A DNA stretch of 64,000 nucleotides from positions 1 to 64,000 of the forward strand of contig NZ_JBHUMY010000027.1 of assembly GCF_042685365.1 (NCBI RefSeq). Direction: 5' to 3'. Positions 1 to 7,560 of this stretch are shown here, in pieces. The notes under the pieces are model-generated. The model was not told the origin of the DNA. It did no database searches and saw only the letters and a program-made list of their open reading frames with translations. Within the stretch, counting starts at the first letter, position 1. The number at the start of each line of letters is the position of its first letter. Source of the stretch: Paenibacillus_AP thailandensis (lineage in GTDB: Bacteria > Bacillota > Bacilli > Paenibacillales > Paenibacillaceae). The translations under genes were made by a program, and so were the position numbers.

Positions 1-999
1 CCATCGGCCGAGCCGGCCGCATCCTCCGCGCCTCCCGCCTTGGCGGCGCGCGACGTTCAGCCCGCGGACGCCGGCGAGCCGGGGATAGCGCCCGCGCCTG
101 CAGCCAACCGGCGGCCGGAAGGGCAGGCTGCTGAGGCTCATGCCGATTCAACAGCCGCACTTCCCGCATCGGCCGACGCGCAGAGGCCATCGGCCGAGCC
201 GGCCGCTTCTTCCGCGCCTTCCGCATCGGCGGACGCGCAGCGGCCACCGGACGAGGCCGCCGCTTCGCCGCTGCTGTCGCAGCGGTTCGATCCGCGCGCG
301 CTTGTGCTTGCGTATTTGCTGCTGTCGACATCGATGCTGGCCGGCGACAGCTGGCTCTCCGTCGGCGTCAGCGCCCTTGTTGCCGCGGCAATCGTCATCC
401 CGCTGCGGGAAACCGTCAAGCCGTGGCGGGGGGCAATCCGCGCATATGCCGGTTTGCTGATCGTCATGTCCGTCGTTGCCGGCATCGGCGTTTCGCCTCT
501 CGTTTTTGACGCGGACAAAACGCTGGAAACGGCTCGCAAGCTGCTGGAGCTGTTGTTTATTATGTTGCTTGGCATGCCTTTCCTGGCTCTCATTACGCCG
601 CTAAGGCTGCAGCGGGCGATCGAGCAGACGTTTGGCTGGCTAGGCCGGTTCGGCGTACCGGTTACGCCCGTTGCCTTGACGGTGACGATGATGTTCCGCT
701 TCATTCCGATGCTGACCGAGGAGTGGGGCCGATTCGCGCTTATCGCGCAGGCGAGAGGCAAAGCGGCCGGAAAGCCCGGCAGACTGCCGGTACGGATGCT
801 GGCTTCGGCTGTCGTGCCGTACCTTCGCTCCATGATCCGAATGGCCGAGCAGATGGCCGCCGCGCTGGAAGCGAGAGGGATCGGACATCCGGAAGCGCGC
901 CCGACAAGAGGCTTCAAGCTTATATTCGGGAGAGCGGACATCGCTATTCTGTCTGCGTCTCTTTTGGCGAGTATTATCCTGTACGCAATATCTCTGTAA
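1..999 (+). CDS. ECF transporter transmembrane (T) component, 5' end outside window
   Basis: The reading frame is open from base 1, so the true start lies to the left; a TTG at 40 is probably internal. The N-terminal ~85 visible residues are low-complexity Ala/Pro/Ser with repeated ASADAQRP and PSAEPAASSAP units. Several membrane helices follow, from about ALVLAYLLLS onward. Near the C-terminus are two Ala-Arg-Gly motifs (AQARGK and LEARGIG), which in the CbiQ/EcfT family couple to the ATPases. The role is the energy-coupling membrane subunit of a vitamin or metal importer. EcfA ATPases and an S component would be expected upstream, outside the window. The long Ala/Pro N-terminus is unusual and could be a linker from a fused domain that cannot be seen here. 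Confidence 0.8.
   Translation, partial: PSAEPAASSAPPALAARDVQPADAGEPGIAPAPAANRRPEGQAAEAHADSTAALPASADAQRPSAEPAASSAPSASADAQRPPDEAAASPLLSQRFDPRALVLAYLLLSTSMLAGDSWLSVGVSALVAAAIVIPLRETVKPWRGAIRAYAGLLIVMSVVAGIGVSPLVFDADKTLETARKLLELLFIMLLGMPFLALITPLRLQRAIEQTFGWLGRFGVPVTPVALTVTMMFRFIPMLTEEWGRFALIAQARGKAAGKPGRLPVRMLASAVVPYLRSMIRMAEQMAAALEARGIGHPEARPTRGFKLIFGRADIAILSASLLASIILYAISL
166..245 (+). repeat. In-frame direct repeat in the EcfT N-terminus
   Basis: A 23-base unit starting gcatcggc at 166-188 recurs almost unchanged at 223-245, 57 bases (19 codons) later. The intervening block (from 187) resembles bases 1-39. The repeats keep the reading frame and encode ASADAQRP / PSAEPAASSAP units. They look like tandem expansion within a disordered linker. 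Confidence 0.65.
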
Positions 1000-1165
1000 A
1001 CCTTGTAAACTCTGTAAAACGTGAGGCAAACCTCTGAGCGGCATCTTTCGAAAAAGCGCGGGCCGCGTTTCATGGTCGGTTTCATTAAAAATCGAAGCAA
1101 GTTCCGGTTCGTTCCGGCGTAAAATGCACTATTCGCAATTTGCCCGAACGAACGGAGTGGTTCGA

Positions 1166-1711
1166 ATGGAAGAAAGCAAAACCGGCTGCCGTGGGTCGCG
1201 GCGGAGAATCGCCCTGGAATGGGTTGCTGCCGTCGCAGCCGCGATGGTTATCGCTTTTCTTGTACACCGTTATGCATACGCCCAGCTGGAGGTCCATAAC
1301 GTTTCGATGCAAAATACGCTGAGTTCGGGACAAAGGCTTATCGAGGACAGATGGTCTTACCGTTTCGTGCAACCTAAACGCGGAGATATCGTTATTATTA
1401 ACGGACCCGAATCGAAGCTTCGGCTTATTAAGCGCGTCGTAGCTCTCCCTGGAGAACGGCTAGACATTCGGGACGGGCAAGTGTGGATAGACGGAAGCCT
1501 GCTGCACGAGCCGTATGCGGTCGGGAGGACCGAGCCCGGCGACGGGCTTCCTGTGCCATATACGGTTGAGACCGGCAAGCTCGTCGTCTTGGGCGATAAC
1601 CGGGAGAACAGCATGGACAGCCGAACGATTGGGCCGATCGCCATGACCAGCATTGAAGGAAAAGCCGTTCTGCGCATTTATCCGATCGATCAGTTTGGAA
1701 CATTAAGATAG
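1166..1711 (+). CDS. lepB: Type I signal peptidase
   Basis: A 181-aa membrane-anchored serine protease that removes signal peptides from exported proteins. An N-terminal anchor helix (about residues 16-34) is followed by the S26 catalytic domain: nucleophile Ser47 in NVSMQNTL, general-base Lys89 in RLIKRVVALPGE, and the late family box LGDNRENSMDSR. The start is ATG 1166, preceded by GGAG eight bases upstream; an in-frame ATG at 1124 has no good ribosome site. The usual proline of the SMxPT box is replaced by Asn (SMQNT), a mild departure. It stands alone between the ECF gene and a DUF4184 gene. Confidence 0.88.
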   Translation: MEESKTGCRGSRRRIALEWVAAVAAAMVIAFLVHRYAYAQLEVHNVSMQNTLSSGQRLIEDRWSYRFVQPKRGDIVIINGPESKLRLIKRVVALPGERLDIRDGQVWIDGSLLHEPYAVGRTEPGDGLPVPYTVETGKLVVLGDNRENSMDSRTIGPIAMTSIEGKAVLRIYPIDQFGTLR

Positions 1712-1732
1712 GGAAGAAAGAAGGGGGATGGG

Positions 1733-2696
1733 ATGCCTTTTACGCTTTCGCATCCGCTGTATGCCGTGCCGCTCCGCAAGCTTATCCCGGCTTTAAGCGC
1801 CACAGGGCTTGCGCTCGGCAGCATGATGCCGGATATGGAATATTTTATCGCCATGCAGCCCGTACGGACGAACGGCCATACGCTCGCGGGCTTTATTTTG
1901 AACGGAATCCCGCTTTGCACGGCGCTGGCGTATGCTTTTCATCGCATCGTGATGTCGGCCTTGCCTTATTTGCTGCCGTCCGCGGGAGGATTGAACCGGT
2001 TTGCCGCTGATTGCCGGAGCGATTGGTCGTTAAAGTCGCTCCGTTCGTTTATCTCCTTTTACGTTTCTTTGTTTATCGGTTTTTTGTCGCATCTGTTCGT
2101 GGACGGCTGGACGCATCGGACAGGCTTTTACGTGAACATGTTTCCGTCGCTGCGCAAGCCCGTTGTCGCCGGATTTCCGGGCTATTGGCTGCTGCAGCAA
2201 AGTCTGTCCGTAATCGGGCTCCTGCTGCCGCTTCTCTATTTATTCGTCCTATGGAGAAGCTGGAGCAAAGGGGAAAACGCCTCCGCGTCTCGGCGCCAGG
2301 TTCAGCCGGGTTCATTCATGCCGTACCTCCCTTGCTGGAGCGCTCGTTGCGGCATTCGTCTTTTTGGCCAAGCTGGCGAGGGCGAACGATCCGTTTATGC
2401 TCAATATTTGGTTTGTCGCTCCTTTTACTTCGCTGTTGTTTGGTTTATACGCGGCGGCATTGCTCCGGATCGGAAAGCTCCGCTTCAAAACGTTTCCGGC
2501 GCTTTGCGGTCTTGCGTCATTCGCCCTGTTGTATGGCCTGCTGCAAATCGCCAAGCGGATACATTTCTTAGACGGCATTGCATTATGGCACTTGTACATT
2601 TTCGCATTGTCCGGACTGCTTTATGCGGTATCGGTTCTCGTCGCCGGCGGTACGCGCAGCCAGGTCATTGCTTTAAACAACATGCACCCTAAATAA
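1733..2696 (+). pseudogene. DUF4184 family membrane protein, frameshifted
   Basis: The N-terminal part (MPFTLSHPLYAVPL, with GSMMPDMEYF and a later SHLFVDGWTH) has the His/Asp-containing pattern of DUF4184 multi-pass membrane proteins. The frame loses similarity after about 2320. From about 2330 a different + frame resumes with GALVAAFVFLAKLARAND, then further helices, ending at 2696. Joined, the two pieces give roughly 320 residues, so one single-base indel between about 2310 and 2335, beside short C runs, explains the break. RBS AAGAAAGAAGGGGG precedes ATG 1733. Function of the family is unknown. Either a real frameshift or a sequencing error. Confidence 0.65.
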
Positions 2697-2965
2697 CCGT
2701 CACATAAAAAAGCTTGCCGAGCATCTTACGGCGGCGGTCATATCATTTAAAGTTTTGAATAAATGCATAATTTTTGAACCTCCTTTGGCAAAAAAAACGT
2801 TATATATTAGAGAATGCCAAACATTAGCTTTCGTGGCGGGATTTGCTCGTCTTAATCGATGAAGTAACGCGCGCAAACCTTAAGCGTATGCTTCCGATGC
2901 AAGATTTTGCTGCGAAGCAAGATCGGAGGAGCACCGCCGGAGCAAAACTTTTTAGGAGGGTGATT

Positions 2966-5035
2966 ATGGGGAAAAAACGATTATGGATCGTCGCCGCCGC
3001 TCTTGCGGTAACGATGCTTGTGCCGACGGCGGCGATGGCGGCCGAACCAAGCGGGGATGCAAGCTTCGAAGCGACGAAGAAAGCGGCGGCCGAAAAAGCC
3101 GCGCTGCTAACGGGAACATACGGTACGACGAGCGTGCAGTACGCACTTATCGATCAAGGTCGGATTGTCGTGTCCGGACAAGCCGGGAAAAATGATCCTA
3201 AAGGTAAAGACCCGCTTACGGCGGAAACGATGTACGGCATCGGATCCGTCAGCAAAATGTTCGTGACGGCTGCCGTCATGAAGCTGGTAGACGAAGGCAA
3301 AATCGATCTGGACCTTCCGGTCGTCAGCTATATTCCCGAATTTACGATGAAAGACGAGCGTTACAAGCAAATTACGCCGCGCATGCTGCTTAATCATTCT
3401 TCCGGCCTTCGCGGCTCGACGCTCGGCAATTCCTTTTTGTTCGAGGACAATGATACGTACGCCCACGATCATCTTCTGGAGGAGCTGGCAGGCCAAACGC
3501 TGAAGGCCGATCCGGGGGCTTATTCGGTTTATTGCAACGACGGATTTACGCTGGCGGAAATATTGGTAGAGAGAGTTAGCGGGATCGGCTTTACCGCGTA
3601 TATTCACGAGCATTTCACGGAGCCGCTCGGCATGACGCATACGAAGACGCCGCTTGACAATCCGGATCCGTCCGGCATGGCGGGGCTGTATTATCCGGGA
3701 AAAGAAGAGCAGCTGCCGAACGAAACGGTGAACGTGATCGGGACCGGAGGCGTAATTTCGACGGCCGAGGATCTGGTTCGATTCTCCCAAATTTTCACCG
3801 GACAAGCGGAGGGCTTTCTGACGGATGCATCGGTTAAAGCGATGGAGGAGAAAGAATACGGCAAGGGACTATGGCCGGAAGATTCCGATAATTCTTTGAA
3901 CTACGGGCTTGGCTGGGACAGCGTCGATCTGTATCCGTTCGGCGAGTACGGCATCAAGGCGCTGGCCAAAGGCGGCGATACCATTTTGTATCATTCGGCG
4001 CTAGTCGTGCTGCCCGAGCATAATATGGCGGCCGCCGTCGTCTCTTCCGGCGGTTCCAGCTCCACCAACCAATTGCTGGCCAACGATTTGCTGCTGCAGG
4101 CGTTGAAAGAAAAAGGCGAGATTGCGGAGTTTAAGCCGGAGAAAACGTTCGGCGAACCCGTCAAAGCGGAGATGCCGCAAGACTTGCTGAAATTCGCGGG
4201 CGTATACGGACAGACGAACCAGTCGCTCCAAGTCGGCGTTTCCGAAGAAGGAGAATTGTCGATTACGGTCATCGGGCTGCCGGAATATCCCGCGGAAAAA
4301 TATGTTTATACGCAGGACGGTTCGTTCATGAGCGAGAACGGTAATGCGAAGGTTCGTTTTGTGACGGAGGACAACGGCCGGACATACATATGGGTGCAAA
4401 CGTATGTGTCGCTTCCGGGTCTCGGCCAGACGGCGTTGTCGCATTACGCCGCCGAGAAGCTTGAGGCTTATGACGTTCCGGAGGAAACGGCCGCGGATTG
4501 GAAAGAGCGCGACGGCAAAAAATATTATGCGGTAAACGAAAAGTACACCTCGGTCGCTTACTTGATGGAGCCTTCCGTGAAGATCGGCTTATCCGATGCG
4601 ATGCCGGGTTATTGGGCGGATAAACGATGGTCCGGTCCGAATTCGGCTTCTGCCGATCTGCAAATTCCGGGAAGCGGCGGCCGCGATACGCTCGAATACG
4701 CCTTTGAAACGCGGGACGGCATCGAATATGTAGAAGCGGGCGGCAGCATCTACGTCGGAGAGGAAGCGGTCAAGCCGCTATATGCCGGCCCTAAGTCGGC
4801 GACGACGATTCAGGCGGACGGATATGCCAAGTGGTTTGCGATAACGGATACGACCGCAGGCAAAACGTTAAAGGTGAAGCTGCCTGCGGGTGGCGGCTTC
4901 GCCGTCTACGACGAGGCGGGCACGCTGGTCGCTTTCTCCGTTATCGGAGACAACGGCAAAGTCGTACTGCCGGAGAGCGGTACGATCGTCTTCGCAGGCG
5001 AGGCGGGAACGCGTTTTGAAATTTCGCTGAACTAA
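2966..5035 (+). CDS. Secreted serine hydrolase, class C beta-lactamase / PBP4*-like
   Basis: A 689-aa protein with a signal peptide (MGKKRLWIVAAALAV to about AAMAAEPSG). The beta-lactamase-type domain spans about residues 45-410: S94-V-S-K97 is the SxxK nucleophile/base motif, YCN in YSVYCNDG is the Tyr motif, and AKGGDT is in the position of the third KTG/HxG box. The remaining ~280 residues are an uncharacterised beta-rich tail. ATG 2966 follows AGGAGGGTGATT; the frame is open upstream to 2843 without a better site. Family members hydrolyse peptides, esters or D-amino-acid substrates; the actual substrate cannot be read from sequence. It is the last gene before the bacteriocin promoter and is followed by a terminator. 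Confidence 0.85.
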   Translation: MGKKRLWIVAAALAVTMLVPTAAMAAEPSGDASFEATKKAAAEKAALLTGTYGTTSVQYALIDQGRIVVSGQAGKNDPKGKDPLTAETMYGIGSVSKMFVTAAVMKLVDEGKIDLDLPVVSYIPEFTMKDERYKQITPRMLLNHSSGLRGSTLGNSFLFEDNDTYAHDHLLEELAGQTLKADPGAYSVYCNDGFTLAEILVERVSGIGFTAYIHEHFTEPLGMTHTKTPLDNPDPSGMAGLYYPGKEEQLPNETVNVIGTGGVISTAEDLVRFSQIFTGQAEGFLTDASVKAMEEKEYGKGLWPEDSDNSLNYGLGWDSVDLYPFGEYGIKALAKGGDTILYHSALVVLPEHNMAAAVVSSGGSSSTNQLLANDLLLQALKEKGEIAEFKPEKTFGEPVKAEMPQDLLKFAGVYGQTNQSLQVGVSEEGELSITVIGLPEYPAEKYVYTQDGSFMSENGNAKVRFVTEDNGRTYIWVQTYVSLPGLGQTALSHYAAEKLEAYDVPEETAADWKERDGKKYYAVNEKYTSVAYLMEPSVKIGLSDAMPGYWADKRWSGPNSASADLQIPGSGGRDTLEYAFETRDGIEYVEAGGSIYVGEEAVKPLYAGPKSATTIQADGYAKWFAITDTTAGKTLKVKLPAGGGFAVYDEAGTLVAFSVIGDNGKVVLPESGTIVFAGEAGTRFEISLN

Positions 5036-5060
5036 TCTATATTTATTCATAAACGAAGAA

Positions 5061-5104
5061 GCGGCAGCCCGGGACTTTTTGACGAGTCCTTGGCTGCCGC
5101 TTTC
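5061..5104 (+). terminator. Intrinsic terminator after the serine hydrolase
   Basis: GCGGCAGCC at 5061-5069 pairs with GGCTGCCGC at 5092-5100, with additional pairing inside (gggact/agtcc), followed by a short T stretch. It separates the hydrolase from the bacteriocin promoter. Confidence 0.75.
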
Positions 5105-5209
5105 ATTAGATCAGCATGAATCCGGATTTCGTACATTCGTCATATCGGCATTTACTCTTTCTCAATGATACATAGAACTTTTTTCCTTTTTTTTATGGAA
5201 AATCCGCTT

Positions 5210-5259
5210 TTAACTTCCAGTTAACAAATATTTAACCCAAATCTAGTAGTTTATTACAA
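5210..5259 (+). promoter_or_regulatory. PhoP-like direct repeats upstream of the bacteriocin operon
   Basis: Hexamers TTAACT (5210), TTAACA (5221), TTAACC (5232), a degenerate CTAGTA (5243) and TTACAA (5254) occur at exactly 11-bp intervals, one helical turn. The B. subtilis PhoP box is TT(A/C/T)A(C/T)A repeated with about 5-bp gaps, giving the same period. The array ends 10 bp before the -10 box and lies over the poor -35 region, as expected for an OmpR-family activator. That PhoP itself binds is inference. Confidence 0.5.
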
Positions 5260-5269
5260 TCACACTCAC

Positions 5270-5294
5270 TATAATAGAGTTCGGAAAGGAGGTG
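5270..5294 (+). promoter_or_regulatory. -10 box and ribosome binding site of the circular bacteriocin operon
   Basis: A perfect TATAAT lies at 5270-5275. The region 16-18 bp upstream has no good TTGACA, suggesting activator dependence. An almost ideal Shine-Dalgarno AAAGGAGGTG lies at 5285-5294, seven bases before ATG 5302. Confidence 0.65.
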
Positions 5295-5301
5295 GAATAA
5301 C

Positions 5302-5520
5302 ATGGAATCTATGCTGCTTGAAATCGCAATGGTGCTTGGCGTAGGATCCGGTACGGCTTACCGCGTATTTCAGCTGATCATGGCCGGGGCTTCGACCTGG
5401 GCGATTATTTCGATGGTTCTTGCAGGAGGCGGCCTGATGGCAATCGGTATCGCCGCTCTCCGCTATGCCGTCAAGAGATGGGCTACGAAGAAACTGGAAG
5501 ACGTTGCGGTTGCGTATTAA
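5302..5520 (+). CDS. Circular bacteriocin precursor 1
   Basis: 72 aa. A short leader MESMLLE precedes a hydrophobic, cationic core beginning IAMVLGVGSGTAYRV. The core matches the start of uberolysin/carnocyclin-type cores (a G-[IV]-x-x-GTA motif soon after a very short, Glu-ended leader) and ends in VAVAY, like the Ala-x-Tyr end of circularin A. The expected head-to-tail product would join Ile8 to Tyr72 (65 residues, net charge about +4: six K/R, two D/E). Glycine-rich turns (MAGAS, LAGGG) separate predicted helices, as in saposin-fold circular bacteriocins. It is the first gene of the cluster, with an excellent RBS. The exact cleavage site is inferred by alignment with uberolysin (MDILLE leader). 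Confidence 0.82.
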   Translation: MESMLLEIAMVLGVGSGTAYRVFQLIMAGASTWAIISMVLAGGGLMAIGIAALRYAVKRWATKKLEDVAVAY

Positions 5521-5556
5521 TTTCGCTTCCAACATATGGAGGAGGGAGGGTTTACC

Positions 5557-5778
5557 ATGGAACAACTTCTTATGGAGATTGTAGCTGCCACCGGCGTAAG
5601 CATGAATTATGCCTATTACATTATCCGCCTCGTTATGGCCGGAGCTTCGGTTTGGACGCTTGTAGCGGCGATTTTTGCCGGAGGCGGCGTCTTGGCCGTC
5701 GGGGCTTTGATTTTGCGCAACTACATTTTGAAAAAGCTGTCTGCGGACGCTGCATTCAAAATTATTGCTACTTATTAA
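5557..5778 (+). CDS. Circular bacteriocin precursor 2
   Basis: 73 aa from ATG 5557; an in-frame ATG at 5536 overlaps the strong GGAGGGAGGG ribosome site and is unlikely to be used. The leader MEQLLME mirrors MESMLLE of the first precursor. The core begins IVAATGVSMNYAYYI and ends KIIATY, giving a predicted 66-residue circle, net charge about +4. Ungapped alignment with precursor 1 gives about 20 identical positions of 65, concentrated in MAGAS-W, AGGG, the G..LR segment and the final Tyr. The pair therefore arose by old duplication and diverged. Both being produced by one maturation set is inference from the collinear layout. It could act alone or as partner of the first peptide. Confidence 0.78.
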   Translation: MEQLLMEIVAATGVSMNYAYYIIRLVMAGASVWTLVAAIFAGGGVLAVGALILRNYILKKLSADAAFKIIATY

Positions 5779-5829
5779 TCGGTTAGCGTCAACTTAGAAA
5801 CGGTCGACGCCAACCTGCCAAGCTGCAAT

Positions 5830-5859
5830 GGAGGAGGCCGGCGGCATCCGGCCTTCTCC
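5830..5859 (+). terminator. Stem-loop between bacteriocin precursors and processing genes
   Basis: GGAGGAGGCCGG (5830-5841) pairs with CCGGCCTTCTCC (5848-5859) around a 6-base loop, with one G-T wobble. It is not followed by a proper T run. It is probably a partial terminator or RNA-stabilising/processing hairpin that keeps precursor mRNA in excess of the downstream genes. Confidence 0.6.
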
Positions 5860-5898
5860 GCACCTCTATTTTATCAAACCGTGAGGATGGGGTAAAGT

Positions 5899-7560
5899 TT
5901 GGAGAAATTCATGTCATTGATTCGTCTTCAGCATCTGCTTTACTTCCGTTGGTTTGTCAGCCAGTTCACCGAGTCGGCGAGCAGGCTGAACCATTTCCAT
6001 GTCGTCCTGATTTTGCTGGGAGTTCCGCTTTTGGTTTCGTTTATCGGCTATTATCTGTTTCGGGCGATATTTCTGCTCGTCAGGTCCGGCGGCATTGAGC
6101 CCGCCTACGTGGATGCGGGTATCGCTTTTTCATTGATTTATTTGTTTCTCGGCATCGGCTTTGTCTTCGGATCGTACCGGGAAACGTATATCCGGGCATT
6201 CCACTCCAAAGATTGGGAGTTTATCCGTATTCATCACGGCCCCGGCCGGATCGCCGCCGTGCAGGCCGCGAAATTGTTCGATGTATACCTTTGGCATTTC
6301 GTATTTCCGTTCGTGCCGCTTGTCGTTTCGGCTTCGCTCGCATTTAACGGCGTCTTCCAAACGAAAATTCCCGCAGCGTGGTATACCTACGGCATCGTTA
6401 TTCTGGCAGCCGGTTCGCTGGCGGTCAGAATGCTGGCCATGCTTCTTTCCCATCTGTACCGCCGCAGCGGGGAAAGGAGGAGAGGGGCTGCCGGGCTTGC
6501 GGTTTATTTTGCCAAAACGTTAGTCGTTGCCGTCGTCTGCTACGGCATAGTCAAATGGATGGCGGTCGGCTCATTCGCCGAGCTGCTGCCGATTCAGGCG
6601 AAAAGTTTATACGATTGGCTGCTTTTGCTGACTTGGCCTGCCATTCCGACCAATTGGCTGTTGTATGGCCGTGTTGTACCGTTCGTCTTCGCCGTCGTGG
6701 CTAGTTGGGCAGCCGTTATGCTGCTTCTGGTCCGGAACGAAGATCGGCTGCTGTCCATTCAGAACGAATTGCCCGAACGCATCCGGCGGACGAAACGGCG
6801 GTTTGCCGGGGCATTCGGAGGGACTAGCGCGGTCAGAAATTTGCTGCTGAAAGATTTGATCCTGCTATACCGGGACGTATACCGCGTCATGCCGCATATC
6901 CGCTCTTATGTGCTTGTGCTTATGGCTCTCGGGGGAATCGGGCTTGCAATCCGAGACATCGGCTGGATTCAGTCGCCGGCTGTCTCGTTCTCCGCGCTGT
7001 TCGCCGCTCAGCTGTTTCTGGCATCGTTCGCCAGCGATCTGGTCGCCCGTGTCACGAGCGTGGACGCGGAAGGGATGATGATGTCGGTGCTGCTGACACA
7101 TCTTAGAAGCGCCCGCAAAATATTGCTGTCGAAATTTATCCTCCACTTTTGTTTGATAACGGCGCTGGTGTCGGCTTCCACGATCCTATTGGCTCTGGTT
7201 ATGGGAGTTTCGCCGCTCATGTTTGCAACCGGCCTGCTCAGCATGATCCTTATCAACCTCGTATCCAGCATGGGGCTGGTCGTTTCCACCGGCATGTATC
7301 CGCGGTTTGACTGGGAGGACGAATCCAAAATCAACACTTCCGAGAAAGCCGGCTTGACGGAATCGCTCCTGATTCGGACATATGAGCTGGCCAACGTAAC
7401 GGTGACAGGGACAAGCGGCGCGTTATTGTTCGGCAACCGGCTGGACGAAAGCGCGTTTTTCGCTGCGTCGCTGATCGGTTTGATCGCAACCAGCGCGATA
7501 TGGCTCGCAGCCGGGGCATGGCTGCTTAACAAACCTTGGTGGAAGGGCTGGCGATTGTAA
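5899..7560 (+). CDS. Large multi-pass membrane protein, circular-bacteriocin maturation (As-48B/CirB-like by position)
   Basis: 553 aa with about 10-12 hydrophobic helices and no recognisable soluble catalytic domain. Short basic stretches (RRSGERRRG, RRTKRRF) form cytoplasmic loops. Size, topology and position just after the precursor genes match the As-48B/CirB/CclB class, essential for leader removal, cyclisation or secretion in known clusters. It also resembles ABC-2-type exporter permeases, so it may pair with the ATPase encoded immediately downstream. Start is TTG 5899 (GAGGATGGGG upstream) or ATG 5911 (GGAG six bases upstream). The stop overlaps the ATPase start as TAATG. Confidence 0.65.
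   Translation: MEKFMSLIRLQHLLYFRWFVSQFTESASRLNHFHVVLILLGVPLLVSFIGYYLFRAIFLLVRSGGIEPAYVDAGIAFSLIYLFLGIGFVFGSYRETYIRAFHSKDWEFIRIHHGPGRIAAVQAAKLFDVYLWHFVFPFVPLVVSASLAFNGVFQTKIPAAWYTYGIVILAAGSLAVRMLAMLLSHLYRRSGERRRGAAGLAVYFAKTLVVAVVCYGIVKWMAVGSFAELLPIQAKSLYDWLLLLTWPAIPTNWLLYGRVVPFVFAVVASWAAVMLLLVRNEDRLLSIQNELPERIRRTKRRFAGAFGGTSAVRNLLLKDLILLYRDVYRVMPHIRSYVLVLMALGGIGLAIRDIGWIQSPAVSFSALFAAQLFLASFASDLVARVTSVDAEGMMMSVLLTHLRSARKILLSKFILHFCLITALVSASTILLALVMGVSPLMFATGLLSMILINLVSSMGLVVSTGMYPRFDWEDESKINTSEKAGLTESLLIRTYELANVTVTGTSGALLFGNRLDESAFFAASLIGLIATSAIWLAAGAWLLNKPWWKGWRL

Noticed and set aside
995..1018. Three TGTAAA repeats 9 bp apart at the end of the ECF gene
   Set aside because: They partly lie in the coding end and have no partner promoter; most likely chance or minor slippage.
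3107..3805. 232-aa minus-strand frame inside the serine hydrolase gene
   Set aside because: Antisense to conserved hydrolase motifs (SVSK, YCN); no start context.
5536..5557. Earlier ATG for bacteriocin precursor 2
   Set aside because: Those codons are the Shine-Dalgarno sequence GGAGGGAGGG itself; the ATG at 5557 gives a leader matching precursor 1.
5302..5778. Small tandem membrane proteins as holins or toxin peptides
   Set aside because: Leader symmetry, G-x-x-x-GTA start, A-x-Y ends and the neighbouring DUF95/ABC genes fit circular bacteriocins much better.
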